This document shows positions 1 to 12,300 of a stretch of DNA of 64,000 nucleotides, piece after piece (within the stretch, counting starts at the first letter, position 1; the number at the start of each line of letters is the position of its first letter). The notes beneath the pieces were generated by a model that made no database searches, had not been told where the DNA came from, and worked only from the letters and a program-made list of their open reading frames with translations. The position numbers and the translations under genes were made by a program. The DNA is taken from positions 1,118,476 through 1,182,475 of the forward strand of contig VUYV01000008.1 of the NCBI GenBank assembly GCA_008711295.1, read 5' to 3'. Source of the stretch: Anarhynchus alexandrinus (taxonomy: Eukaryota; Chordata; Aves; Charadriiformes; Charadriidae).

Positions 1-2600
1 TCAGAGTAGGTAGAAGGGCGGTTCTCAACTTTTCTTAGTAGCTGGAGTCCTAAAATCCCCAGAGGCAGCGCAGATGCCCTCAGGATTAGCTGAAGGCAGC
101 AGCCCTGCTTTTCTTGGGTACCTTTTGCCAACCATCTGCAAGGAGCCGGTGGGTACCCAGGGCTCCATACATGACCGTTGGGTCGGAAACTTCATAACAA
201 AAGGAAGACCTTTTGCAAAGGGCACGGCTAAAATTTCATACCAAAGAGTATTTTTGAGAAGTGTTAGTGTTTTAACTGAGGAGTAACCGGCAGCAAAATG
301 CTGATCCCTGTCTTGCCATGGAAAAAGATAAGGCTGGGACTGTAGGAGGAGAACCGCATTCCCATGTTTGCGTGATGTACTAGGAAGATCCCATCGCTGT
401 TTATAAATGTTTATTACTGGGATTACACGAGGCAGGGAAACAGTCGGAGATTTAAAGGTGTTTCTAAATGGCTGTGCTCTGTGCTGCTGAAAGGTGGCTC
501 TTCCCCTTGGGTTTTGGAGGACGGTGCGAGGCGAAGGCTTTAGCTTGGTGGCTGAAGCTCCTCTCGCAGGGCTTTGCGCCGAGGCTCCGGGCTTGGGAGC
601 TCTGCAGGAGCTCTGCAGCCTCGGCTGGGGCCAGGAGAGGGCGGCGGGGAGGCACTCGGGTACCTGCCGTGGGGATGCCCCGGGGGCACCCGGGGGGATG
701 GCCGGTCCCTGCCCGTGCCCCGGCACCGCCACAGCCAGCCCGGGGCCAGTGGGGAAAACAGCTTGGCCAACACACAGATTATGCCGTCCTGGAGGGGAAG
801 GTCAACGGTTGGACCCGGTTTTGTGTCCAAGCACGGGCTCTGGGAAGCTGCGAAGCTCCCATAAAGAAAAACCCCTCTGTCCAGTCAATGCCTCCTTGGG
901 GTCCTGTGGGCAGATCTGCTGCCCCACGCCTGCTCGTGTGTTGGGCATGTCACCAGCTGACACACCGTCCCCCTCGGGGACAAAGTGTTGGGTGAGGAGC
1001 TGGGGCGACCAGCTGAGCCCCCGAGGCTCCACATGGGAGATGGGACCAGCCTGGCAAACAAGCATCCAGCTGGTAAGTCTGGAGCTGAACAAAGACAGGG
1101 CTATTTATATTTATGTAGGGCAGGATGATTAATGCCCAGGCCTTTGCCATTCCAAATAAGTAGGGTAATTAGGGAACTGGCTTTATTTACTGGGTAGCTG
1201 GGCGTGAGGCAACGTGCCCATGCTCCCCCTGTGCTGCTCCTGACCCCAGCAGAGCAGAGCTCGGGGACTGCGGGCTGTCCCCGGCTGTGGGATGGGGACG
1301 GCTCTGCGCGACTGTTTGGGGAGGACAGCGGGCAGTCATGACTGTAGCCAGATTGCTGGAAGTGGCTGTAATGCTATGAAACACCCAGAACTGATTTTCG
1401 GGGCTGCCTGTGTGGTCTGAAGATGCAGACTGGTACCCAGCGAGATTTCCAGAGGCATCTACCCAGGACATGGGAAACTTAATCCGCTTGGATCCCCAGG
1501 AGCACCTGCCTGGGTCACCCTGAGCTTAAACTCCCATTGCTGCGGCCATCATTACGCTCTCTGTTCTCCAGCAGAAAACAAACACCCTTTTGGAGGCTGC
1601 TTCTAATTTTCTGCCTGTTTCACAAGGTATTTGTGTTGAAGCAGGAGCAGGAAGCAGGATCCTGCTGTGCCGAACACAAAATGCTGCGGTGACTCCTGTC
1701 CCAAAGAGCTGATGAAACTTGTCACACCTATGCCACATACCGCCAGGCTGAGTCTCCCTGCGCCCGGCATCTTCATCCGGGTGGAGCAGGTGAATAATGT
1801 CACCACATCACAACCGCCCCACTTCACCCCGGGAAGAAACGATTCCCTGGGGCACAAGGAAGTGGAGGATTAGTGGCGGTGGAGAAGGTGGCCCTGGAGC
1901 CCTCCCCGGGCTGTGCCAGCTTCTCGCATCTGTGATGAATAGCAGCAGAGGGTTTGGTGTCAACCGGCTCTCCTCTGGGCCAGGCTGCAGCCTTGTTTCC
2001 AAGCCAACCGGAGTCCCTCGTGCTCCCCAAACAGCTGCAAACAATAAGCCTGTCTCGCCTCCTCCATACCAGGCCGAGCACGGCTGATGCTGGAAGCAGA
2101 ACTGCCTTGGCCACACTGCCACGATGGCAGGGCAAGCTGAGGTAAAGGGTGGTCAACCCCTGCAAGCACCCCAATGTCTGCCCTGCCCTTCACCAGCGGC
2201 TTGGTGTCCAAGCGAGAGGCCCTAGCAGGGATGAGGCCACCTGGGAATGGCGCTGACCCATGGCTTGCTGATGGTAGGCTTGGTCCCAGCCGTCTGCGGG
2301 AGGGAACAAGGTCTGTCTGGTGATGAAGCCACTCATGTATTCTTCCCCCCTGAAAAATGCCAAATTAGCAGAGAAGAAAGGGAACCAAGCCTGGCACCCT
2401 TGTGAAAAACTGGTTAGTATTATCTCTGCTGACCAGAAGGCAGAGCTGGAGTTCAGAGATGCCACCCGGCACTGCTAGAGTCCCCACTGGGGATGGCGGG
2501 CACGTGTTTATCCCATGGTTTCACACGAACTTCTGCCTGGAGGGTCTCAGTGCGATTTTAGTCTGAACAAAGGCAGAACAACCTATTTTGCCTCACATTT
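1..2600. other. Upstream region, no gene supported
   Basis: Open frames here (for example 468-995 and 494-1132) overlap each other in several frames, have no recognisable domain and follow local GC richness. A short CpG-rich patch lies at about 520-760 and could be a distal regulatory element or simply GC-rich sequence. No interspersed repeat was recognised. Confidence 0.5.
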
Positions 2601-2817
2601 CCCTCACAAGTTGCTCCCCACAGGCGCCGCACCACTTTCTACGCAATGGCAACGTGTTTCCATGCTCGGCTGACAGGACACCTCAGGAGGGCTCCGCGCC
2701 CCGACCTCCACCACACATCCCCGCCGCCCCGCGGCGCCCAAACCCGGCTCAGTAGCGGGGGAAGCCGGTGAAGCCGATAAATTCCCCTCCCCCCCCGCCT
2801 CCCTCTTCCACCCGCCA

Positions 2818-2949
2818 CACTCAAGATGGCGCCGCGCCGCACTCAAGATGGCGCCGGCGCGGGTGTGTGTGTGTGGGGGGGGTGGGGGTGTGTTTGTGGC
2901 GCGCACTCAAGATGGCCGCCAGCGCGGCGAAGGGGAGATGGCGGCCGCC
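2818..2949 (+). promoter_or_regulatory. Cluster of YY1-like sites, three in a repeated 13-mer
   Basis: The 13-mer CACTCAAGATGGC occurs at 2818-2830, 2840-2852 and 2904-2916. A related GAGATGGCGGC occurs at 2935-2945. All share the AAGATGGC or AGATGGC core typical of YY1 sites near transcription starts of housekeeping genes. A GT/G-rich simple repeat (2862-2897) separates copies two and three. Binding is inferred from motif only. Confidence 0.55.
2862..2897 (+). repeat. GT- and G-rich simple repeat in the promoter
   Basis: A (GT)n stretch runs into a block of ten G, then GTGGGGGTGTGTTTGTG. Low complexity, likely length-polymorphic, and possibly G-quadruplex forming. Confidence 0.7.
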
Positions 2950-2974
2950 GCGCAGGCGCGGCGCGCGGCACGTN

Positions 2975-3325
2975 GACGAGGGTTACAACTACGAGTTCGA
3001 CGAGGACGAGGAGTGCAGCGAGGACAGCGGCGCGGAGGAGGACGAGGAGGAGGACGAGCCCGACGATAACCTGGACCTGGGCGAGGTGGAGCTGGTGGAG
3101 CCCGGGCTGCGCGTCGGCGGAGAGCGCGACGGGCTGTTAGGCGGTGAAACGGGAGGGCTGGGCCCCGGCGGCGGCGGTGGTGGAGGCGGCCTGGGCGGCG
3201 GGCCGGGCCCCGGAGGTGGCGGCGGTCCCGAGCAGGAGGAGGATTATCGCTACGAGGTGCTGACAGCCGAGCAGATCCTGCAGCACATGGTGGAGTGCAT
3301 CCGCGAGGTCAACGAGGTCATCCAG
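2975..3325 (+). CDS. ARIH1: ARIH1 coding exon 1 (partial at 5' end): acidic and glycine-rich N-terminus, start of UBA-like domain
   Basis: This stretch encodes 117 residues from human Asp4 to Gln125, ending in phase 0. It begins [14 protein letters not shown], continues with a run of Glu/Asp, then [13 protein letters not shown], a Gly/Pro tract of about 30 residues, and [19 protein letters not shown], the first UBA-like helix. It is five residues shorter than human exon 1, all in the low-complexity acidic and Gly parts. The initiator codon is not visible because base 2974 is N, and the donor is G followed by N at 3326-3327. An in-frame ATG exists at 2912, but it lies in a YY1-like motif and is not the family start. 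Confidence 0.95.
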
Positions 3326-6300
3326 GNGCCCGGCCCTCCTGCGGGCCAGACCCCCCCCTCGCGCTCTGAGGGAGCCTCTAACCGCCACCCTCGGGGGAGA
3401 AGGGGGCTCCTCGGCACCCCCTTCCCCCGGGGAGGCTCCTTCGGGCAGGCCGGGAGCTCGCTTCCTGCCCTGGAAGCGTCGGGAACGCGGCCCTTGCCTT
3501 TAAAAAGGGCTCCTCTTTTCTTTGTGTGGTCTCCAGCCGGTGGGCTGTAATCTGTGTTTTGCCTTTCTCCCCCTCCGTCTTCATGCTGGCTGGGGNNNNN
3601 NNNNNNNNNNNNNNNNNNNNNNNNNNNNNNNNNNNNNNNNNNNNNNNNNNNNNNNNNNNNNNNNNNNNNNNNNNNNNNNNNNNNNNNNNNNNNNNNNNNN
3701 NNNNNNNNNNNNNNNNNNNNNNNNCCCCCCCCGCCACATAGAAACGCGCTCATAGAAACGCGCTCCTGCTTATGGGGTTGAACCTCGTCATGTTCATTTC
3801 CAGCACAGACCAGGAGCGATCGCTTCAAAATGATAACTTTTTTTTTTACCCACAGTTTTTAAGCGCAGCACTTTAAAATTGAAATCGAGCTCAGAATAAC
3901 ATTTCCTGTCTTCAGAGAAAAGTGTCTAAGTCTTATCTGTTGGCTCTTGAGATTTTGGGAATTATCAAGCCACTGAAAGTATTTAGCATCCCTTTCTGAA
4001 TGTTTATGGCAAGGTTTTGCTCCAGCTCACCGTAAAGTTTCTGATGCCATTCACTTTTTCTATGGGTGACCAGAGTGCGTGGGTTTTCTTTTGTTCCCGT
4101 TTACTTGATAGGATTCAGAGTTATATAGAAAACGCTTCTCCTTTTCCAATAGGCAAACAGGAATAGTGTGAGAAAGTGAAATCTATGGATATTAAATATT
4201 GAAGGACACAGTGCCCAGAAAGGGGTTGTTTTGCTAGGTGTATGTACTTCCAGTGTTGGTAAATCCGTTCAAATATGAGATGCTTAAGAGAAAGCTTTTG
4301 CCCAACTATTCTGTGCTCTACACTGGCTATAATTGCAGCTTTAAAATGTTGCTTTATGTGCTATAAATCCATTGTAGTTTATAGGGAGCTAGATGCAAAC
4401 AACTGTAAAAGTATTTGCATACTAAATTAGTAAATGGCATTTCTGAAGAAATTAAAGTTTATAACTTTAATAATAGTACTGTATATGTAAAGCTGAATAA
4501 AGGAGTCTGTCTAGATTAGCTGATTACCCTGCAGTTAAAGAGGATCTCATGGTTAAGTACAGCTTTTTCTTTGCTACCAGTTATTGATCCTAACATAAGG
4601 AGGGAAACAAATAACAAGTAGACAGGCAAACAATTGGTATCTTAAAGTTTTTACTCTTTGAAATTGCGATTAAAATGGTGAGTCTGTATTTAATGACTAA
4701 AACTGCAAAAATCACGATCCGTACTGATTGTGTTGAACAGCTTCTACCATTCGTCCTATCTTTGCATAAGCAAAGTGGTGGAAAAGTTCTTGCCAGTGAG
4801 TAGTGAGTATTCCTGCTCATGCATTTTCCAGACCCGGCCGGCATGGTGGACTTGCCTACATGTTCTTCATGAACCGATTTCTTAGACAAGGTCCTGATTT
4901 CTGGTCTGTGGGTTTTTTTCCCACTCTTATGCTGCCCTTGAGCTGCACGACTTGTGTGCTTGACCTCTGAGTTGCAGAACTAGCAGAGAGAAGTCAATAT
5001 AGGTAGAAAGACCCCTCTCCTGCTCCTGTATCTGGGGTGGTGGTGGGAGTCTCGATCCTGCGATGGACTTGCCTGCATTGGGCTCTGCAAACCACCTACA
5101 CAGAACTGCCATGGCTGCTGCCCATGCTTTAGTTACTTGTGTTAGGTTTGCAGTAGTTATTCCTGGTTTAGCAGAGCAGAGTGCAGAAAGGCAGTTTGTT
5201 TAGAATGTCATGGGTAAACTCAGGACCTAAAATCAGCTTAAGTGCTGGAATGTGTCAGAAGAGGGTAGAAAAACATTCAGTTGCTCTGAATTGCTTTTAA
5301 ATGCCATTACTGCCATTAGATTTCTAGGCTGTTCAGAGGTAAGTGAACCCAGTTCAGTTGATGCCTCAGTATTTGCTCATCGCAGCTTCTGTTGGTGGTG
5401 GTGAAATCTTCCAGGGCTCTGTTCTGTTTATTTCCTTGCTTTTGGCGCCCAACCAGGATTGCTGCTGCTGCTTTTCTGGTTCAGTAAACCTTTTCTGGAG
5501 TCACATTGGCTCAGGATCCTGCTGCGGATCCTCGGTTGCAGCGCTGTGATTCACTTATTCCAGTCAAGTACTGGATGGCTTTGGTCTCTGTGTATTTACG
5601 TTGGGTTCTTGGTATCAAAGGGTGATGGTTGCAGTTACGGTTCTTAGTGCTTGGGAACTTATTTGTATGAGCGAGGATGTGATGCAGAGGTACCTCATAC
5701 CCAAAAACTTCAGCTGTAGCTTTTGCACCCTCCAATCAGCAAAGTTACTGTTTTCTGCTCAGAAGCAAGGTATAAATAGGATTTTGTTTTTCAGTTGATC
5801 ATCTTTGCAGCTGCAGTGAAATGAAAAGGTATCAGTGAGCCATGAAGTGTCTGCAAGGGGATATCTGAGCCACGGCAGGTATAAGCGTCCGTATTAAATG
5901 GCCTTTGTCCATATTAAAACACCGCATTTGAACAGTTTATTAGCTGATAGTAATACTAGTTGAAGGGACTGCATTAAATTTATTCTCCTGTCCGTTTAGT
6001 CATTTCCAAATACAAGTTGATCTGATGAAGACTTTGCAGAAGTAGTAGCTACCTTGTGGTGAACTTACTGGTTACAGAGCCTGTAATTCACACTGCAGCC
6101 TGCAATGGGCTCTTGAAGATGGCCACTCGGCACCGAGCTGTTACCTTTTTTTTATCGTCTGGTCTTCTAAGGCTACTGAACTTGCAGTGAACTAGGGAGG
6201 TTTCAGAATGACTTATATATTCAGAATATTTTGCATTTACTCTTTCTTGTCTGAGCAGAAGTGGGTTTTCAGGCGTTTAATGATGATTTTTGCAAAGTAT

Positions 6301-9300
6301 TTAGCATTTGTGCTCATAATCTGGTTTGACTCTGTACTGCACAACAAGAATTCCCATTCCTCTCCGAATGCAAAAATAGGGGTATGAATAAGTCCCTTAA
6401 CCTTGTGCTGGTGATTTGGCTGGGACTTTTAAACCCTACCTCAGATCAGAGTATCACTCCCATTATATCACTATAATTACACAGAGAATCATTCGACATG
6501 TTATTTGGAGTTTTTGTTAAAGTAAACAGGCGGATTTCTGGTGGTTTTCCAGCCACTGTGGCAGAATAGCTTGCCGACTAACTGTAAAAACCTAGACATA
6601 AAGGTGGTGTTGAACAAAAGGCTTTCTCTTAAAGGCATTTTCCCACAGTTGAACGTCTTCTCCATATTCTTCCTCTCTGAACTTCTGTCCAAATAATTTT
6701 CTGCCATCGTTATTTTTTTTTTTATATTGGATTGCTATTTCCATCTTTGCTCTAGATTTTCTGAAAATAAACTTGAAAAATATTCAGAATAGCATGTTTA
6801 TTTCTGCTCTGAATAGAGCACATGATGATCTGCATCTCTCTAGCCTTGTTGGCCCAGTGTTCCCTTTGCCTTGGTGCAAGCTTGTGCGATTTCAGTGTTT
6901 CTGAGTTGGATTCACTTCCCCTTTTTGGTCACCTTTTTCTGGAGCATTCCAGTGGTGACACTGTGATGTCACTGACCATACTCGTTCTTTCTGGACTTTG
7001 TAGTGGCGAGGTGTTGGAAATACCCTGATGAAGCTCCGAGGTGGTTGATGTTTAAAACAAAGCACAGAAAAGAGAGTTGAGCCTCTTCTTTTTTTTTTTC
7101 CCCCACCTGGCAGCAGGGAGCAGAATCCTGGATGTGGCCAGGTGTTGTGCCCAACCTGCCACATGGTTGTGAGTGTGTCGAGCTTCAAACGTGGACCTTC
7201 TCTGGAAGAAGGTGGCGTCACTGGATCCAATAACAGTTAATCTAGCTCAAAAATACCTTTTCTCTTTACTGTAGCCTTTAAAATAACGTTCTTCAGAGTA
7301 GAGCAGGTAATGTGTGACACTGGAGCATTTATACTGAATGTTGGTTTCTCATTTAGATGACAAAGCTGGATAACCTCTTTGGAAGTATGGTCAGGTCCTT
7401 CCTGGGTGAAAGCTTTGCTGTTAAAATCAGACAAAACCCCAGGCTGCTCCTAAGTGACAATGCTGTATTTGTTAAATCTGTTGAGGAGTGTCTTTTTCGA
7501 GAGGCCGGCAGCGTTGAGGCGGTGCAGATATCCCCCAGAATGCTGCGGCTCTGTGGTTAAATAGTGCTCTGTTATGGCAAGTGCGAACCCATTGTTGCTT
7601 GGCAAAAAGGGTCTTATTAAACAGTGGCTTTACTTGCTTGGACAAAAAGTACTAATTTCCAGTCATAACTTAAGAAATTTCCCTGGTGGTGGTGTAATTC
7701 AGTGGTATGGGCAGGATGTTCCAAAAATGTTGTCTGAAATAGGAATGACTTGCCAGTGAGCACGGGGAGTTGCTGCTGTTGTACAGGGTCGTGCTTAAAA
7801 CTCTATTTAATGTTAGAGATGACATCTTGAAGACTCGGAGTACTTGAAGCTTCTTGACAAGCATTAGGTAGGAGTCCGTGGGCGGAAGCACTTCAGGCTG
7901 ATGCTTCTTGCATTTGGGTCCGCTTGCGCTGCCTGCACAAGGTGAATTTGCAAGCCTCTAACTTATTGTGTGGTTAGTTATTTGATAATAAAATTCCTGT
8001 TGGGGCCCTAAATGTTATGATGCTGGAAGGAAATGCTTTGTTAAACTCCGTGTTTCTGTCACGTGGCATTTATAAGGTGTTTCATTATGGTAGGAATGCA
8101 TTTAATATTTCCAAGGAATGGAGTAAACTTCACTGTGACAAAGCATTCCTGAAATCTCGTATAAGCGATCACTGCAAGGCTTTTGCAAATGACATGGTAT
8201 CTGTTCCCTGACTGCCAAGACATGTAATTCTGAATATAATAGACTTTTTTTTCCAGAACTATGATAAATTTCAGCGTTACCAGGTAGAAAAGTCTTGTTC
8301 TATCTGTCAGGTCTCCAGGGTAATTTAAACTTTGTACTTAAATGACCCATTTGCTTAGTGCTTTAGATTTCCGTTTCTGTTAGGCCAAATGTAAATCTCA
8401 TGGCTGGCCATGAGTAAAAAATAAAATTTGATGCTGGTTTCTTTTGTCTCAACATAATTTTGCAAAAAAATCACAACAAGGCAGCCTTCTCTCAGGGGCC
8501 TTGTTGATGCAGATGGGGACTGGCATGTGTTGGGGATGTTTTCAAAATGAAACTGAAAACAAGCTTTTGTTTTTTAGCTACTTTTAAACATTTGCTTCTA
8601 AAAGTGAGAAACAAATAGTAAATACAGTTATTGCTATTCCCTGTGGGTTCAATTTTAGTAAGCAGGACCACACTTGCCATGCAAAGTAGAAGCGTTATTT
8701 CTGCTCTAAATTGGTAACTGGTGTGCCACGGAGAAGTCAGAATTGAGACTGCAGTGTTTGTGGTCCTCAATGTGAAACAATAGCTGTTTCTGGGTGTTAA
8801 AAGCATAATTAAAAATAAAACTATGGCTTACACTTTTATACTTCTCTCAAGCTCTGACTCCTTACTTCTAGCCTTGCATGAGTTAAAGTTCGTAATAGGA
8901 AATAAACCCCAAACCTCTGATGCTCTTTGTGTTCCTGTGATAGGATGTAGAAGTATAGGGCAGTCCTGTGTCTATTCAGGAATATTTCCCATTTCTTCCT
9001 CAGCGCTGTTTGGCAAGCAACGTTAAATTTAGGAGCATGGTGCACAGAATTTCAGTTTGACAGTCTCTGCTTCTTGTGATTAAAACTGAGACCTGGAAGG
9101 CTTCAACATTTGTTCAAAGTGATGCTGTTCACTCGTAAGTTAAAAGTAGCTCCCTGTACAACACCTCCCCAAGTGTCCTTGGCACCTGTTGAATTGGTTT
9201 CAGTTTTCTATTTTGAAAATAATCTCTCTTCTCCTTTACTCCATGAATAAGATAAAGTAAACAAGAATGTGGTTCTGCTGTTTGGTGTCAAATGTAACAG

Positions 9301-12300
9301 AGCAATTCAAGGAAGTGATCGTTAAACTCCAAACTGCGCTTCTGTTTTAATAGTGAGTCAAGGTTTTCATGCAGAAATAACTTGTAGGAGCCTTTTCTTT
9401 TTGGAGAACGTAGCTGCTCATTCCTCCACTTAAGACAGACCGTTTTGAACGGTTGGTAACTGGGAAAAGAATCCAAAATTTGTCATGAGAGCAGTTGCTT
9501 TCCATGGGAAGTAACTGTGGAGGCTAAAAGTCCTCTCCATGTGTTTCAGCCTGCAACTTACCTGTTTGGGGTCATGCTTCCAGTCCTTTGGACTTCTATT
9601 ACTTTTGGAGTTAGAGGGCCCTAAAAATATTGCAAGCGATGTTTGCTCTTGTTTGTGGCTGGCTATGCTGTATTATTGGCAGCCGTAAAGAATGTTTGGA
9701 GGCTTTTGCGTGTATATAGGCATATAATGCTGCTGAATTTCATGAAGTCATTCAGTAGCTTCAGCAGTTGCAAGAAAATTGTAGCCTCATTTATTGTAAA
9801 ACACACAGAGAGGGTTTGTAGCTACTCAGTAATGCCAAATGGTGCATTTGAGTGCAGCCCAGAATACAGATGCCTGCATGTTTGAGAGGTCTGCCGAGCT
9901 CGTGTAGGATATCGCTGCAGGAGGCTCCAGCGTGATGAAGAAGTGACCAACTCTGTGTGAACTGGAGGGGAAAAAAATTACTCCTTAAAATTTTATCATG
10001 GAAATTCTGCTAATATTTAAATATCTTCACCTCCCCAGGTGTTTGCTGTTGGGAACGTTGAAAACTTTGAGTGTGTCTGGCCTGTGTTTGATTCCTTAGC
10101 TTGCTTTTAACTTTCGATCTTGAGCTGTGGTGGAAATACTGTTTAAATGAATGCTTTGAAAACTGCTATTCGAGGCTTCCTCAGTAGTTGAGTTTCACAT
10201 GTAACTTAGTTTGGTAGCGTTTGTTCCTCACAAGTCGGTGCCTTTTTAGAATTTGAAATGTCCGTATAACTACAAGCACTCTTTCAAAAGAGGTCCCTTG
10301 TTTACATGGCATAGCACTGCTGAGTAATTATTTTTGGTATTCAGAGTAGTACATTGTGGTGTGGGTTTGAACCACTGTATGTACATAACGCTCAAACACG
10401 ACTGTCTGTGTCAAGTCTTTTGTCTCTTTTTAGGGACTGAGAACTTTTTGCCAAATGTCAGGAATCATTTCAGAACCGAAGTCTTATGTAGAAAATTTTC
10501 ACCAGTATGGAAGTCACTTGGAACAAGGAAGAAGCTAATAAGCCCTATAAATACTTCTCAAAAAAATTGCTGCTTCCCATTGTAGCTGAGCTGCCTGCTC
10601 CTGCACATGTTGGCTTACTTTGTGCAAGCGTGTTGGCAATCGTGGTGCCTTTTGGCATTGCTAGTGGTGTCGCCAGTTGTTTTGGGCAGCATTTGTGAGC
10701 TGGTGGGGTACCTGGTTGGTAGGCATTGCCACCACCTAGTAAAGAAGAAAAAAAACCTCTAAAAACTGGCTTAGGAGGGACATGTGTATTCCTTTGGTGG
10801 CCTCCCTTTGGACAAGCATGGAGCCCAGACAGCTTAAGTGTCAAGCGCCACTTCTCCATGGCTGTTTTATGGAGTATGCCTCTCTGTGTTGCCGGACTGT
10901 GGCATGTCTGTGTGATGGCAAGAGGTTGTAGTCCTCTATGGATATATTGGGGAAGAGGAACCAAATACTGCTGCTGGGGACAGCGGAAGAATTGAGAGCC
11001 CCCATAAGCAGGTTGTTCTTGGCCATAATGTAGGAGTAACTGGGTGGTAGTCTACGTTCCTACCTAAAACTCGGCTTCTTGGCCTTTTCCTGTGCTACTG
11101 ATGGTTTCTAGCTGGTGCCCACTTACCCATGCTGGCATATTAAGTTCTTTCCTTCCAACCTTTTCAAAGCATTCTTGGCTTTGTATCTTCCTCAGTTAAA
11201 ACTCTCACATCCCAGAGCACCATGTGCCACCTCTCATTTCCGGGGACGAGCAGTGCAAGGATCGTGTCCTGGCCGTCTGCTTCAAAAAACCCCAGGTCTT
11301 CTGAGAAAGTACTTGCAGCTGAAATGTAAAGGTGTGAAAGAGAAAAGGTTTTTCTTAGGACTTAGGCGATTATCTGCCTGACTTCCTGGTCTGAGGCACC
11401 CTCCACGTTCTCAGACACCATGAACGTGCCTTTACGTGTGGGGAAGGGTGTGTGTTACTTCACAGAAGATCAAGGTTTGATTGCTTTGCGATTTGAGGAA
11501 TTTGGGAGCTGGAGGGAGGTAATCCCCAACGTTGGAAATTAAAAGCTTGGATATTTGCTTATTGCTTTTATGGCCCTTCAGAAAATTTGTCTGTGCTTGA
11601 TGGAGTAATGTTTTGTGTGTTGTTTCACCAGATGAGGGATACAGACTCTAAACTCTTGTTTTCCAGCGGATAAGCAGGATAGAGTAGGAGTTCCTGCCCA
11701 GAACATTCTGCTTGGGCACAGTTAAAGTCCTCTTGAAGTGGAGAACGTGCACTAAAAACGTAGAACCAGAAAAATTGTTATAATTGCACCTGAAAGTAGT
11801 CCACTGGCAAAATAACTGACTTTGGGTGTTAGTTCAAAGGTTATTTTTTTAAAAACTTATGTCTGCCTATTCCTATTAAGGAGAAAGCATGAAGAGACTT
11901 TCTTCCAAGATAAAGAAATGAAATTTTTAAGTGGTTCTGAAGGTTTCTGCTTCCTGCCTGGTATTAGTAAGCTAGGTCAACCTCCGCAGGAACGTGGTGA
12001 GCAAGCCCTGTAAGTGTACGATGCTGGCAAGGTGTGTTTGACCCGTTTACTTTAGTAAAAACTTCTTCAGAGCCACAGAGGAAGTAGCTGGTATTTGAAC
12101 AAGTGCATGATACAAAAATCACGGCAGGAAACACTTGACTTTACCATTCCTGTGCTGCTTTGACCTATGTGTGGAAACTAGTGAAATAGTTACTGTGAAT
12201 AGTGAAGTACTTTACTCCGGTTAACTTCCTTTTAGGGTTTTTCTTTGGTTTTCTGAGCTAAGGTGGTATGGAGTGTTGTCGGTAGGCTCCCATTGCTGCT

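Larger units (their letters stand above)
2600..3560 (+). promoter_or_regulatory. ARIH1: CpG island promoter of ARIH1
   Basis: CpG-dense, GC-rich sequence starts around 2620, covers coding exon 1 and fades in the first part of intron 1, while flanking sequence is AT-richer and CpG-poor. No TATA box is seen at a suitable place. This is the usual architecture for a ubiquitously expressed vertebrate gene. The transcription start is probably between about 2780 and 2940, judged from the cluster of ATGGC motifs that typically sit at such starts (inference). Confidence 0.8.

Noticed and set aside
468..1132. Overlapping long frames of 175 and 212 codons upstream of ARIH1
   Set aside because: They occur in several frames of both strands in GC-rich sequence, with no recognisable domain and no splice-consistent continuation.
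2768..3550. 260-codon frame starting upstream of exon 1 and running into intron 1
   Set aside because: Only the middle part matches ARIH1; the front is promoter repeat sequence read through an N and the tail is intron after the exon 1 donor.
8397..8414. Small inverted repeat CTCATGGC-TG-GCCATGAG in intron 1
   Set aside because: Eight-base arms are common by chance.
11070..11095. Text resembling the 5' end of U2 snRNA (TCGGCTTCTTGGCCTTTTCC)
   Set aside because: Similarity stops after about 20 bases, and the branch-site-pairing and Sm-site parts of U2 do not follow.
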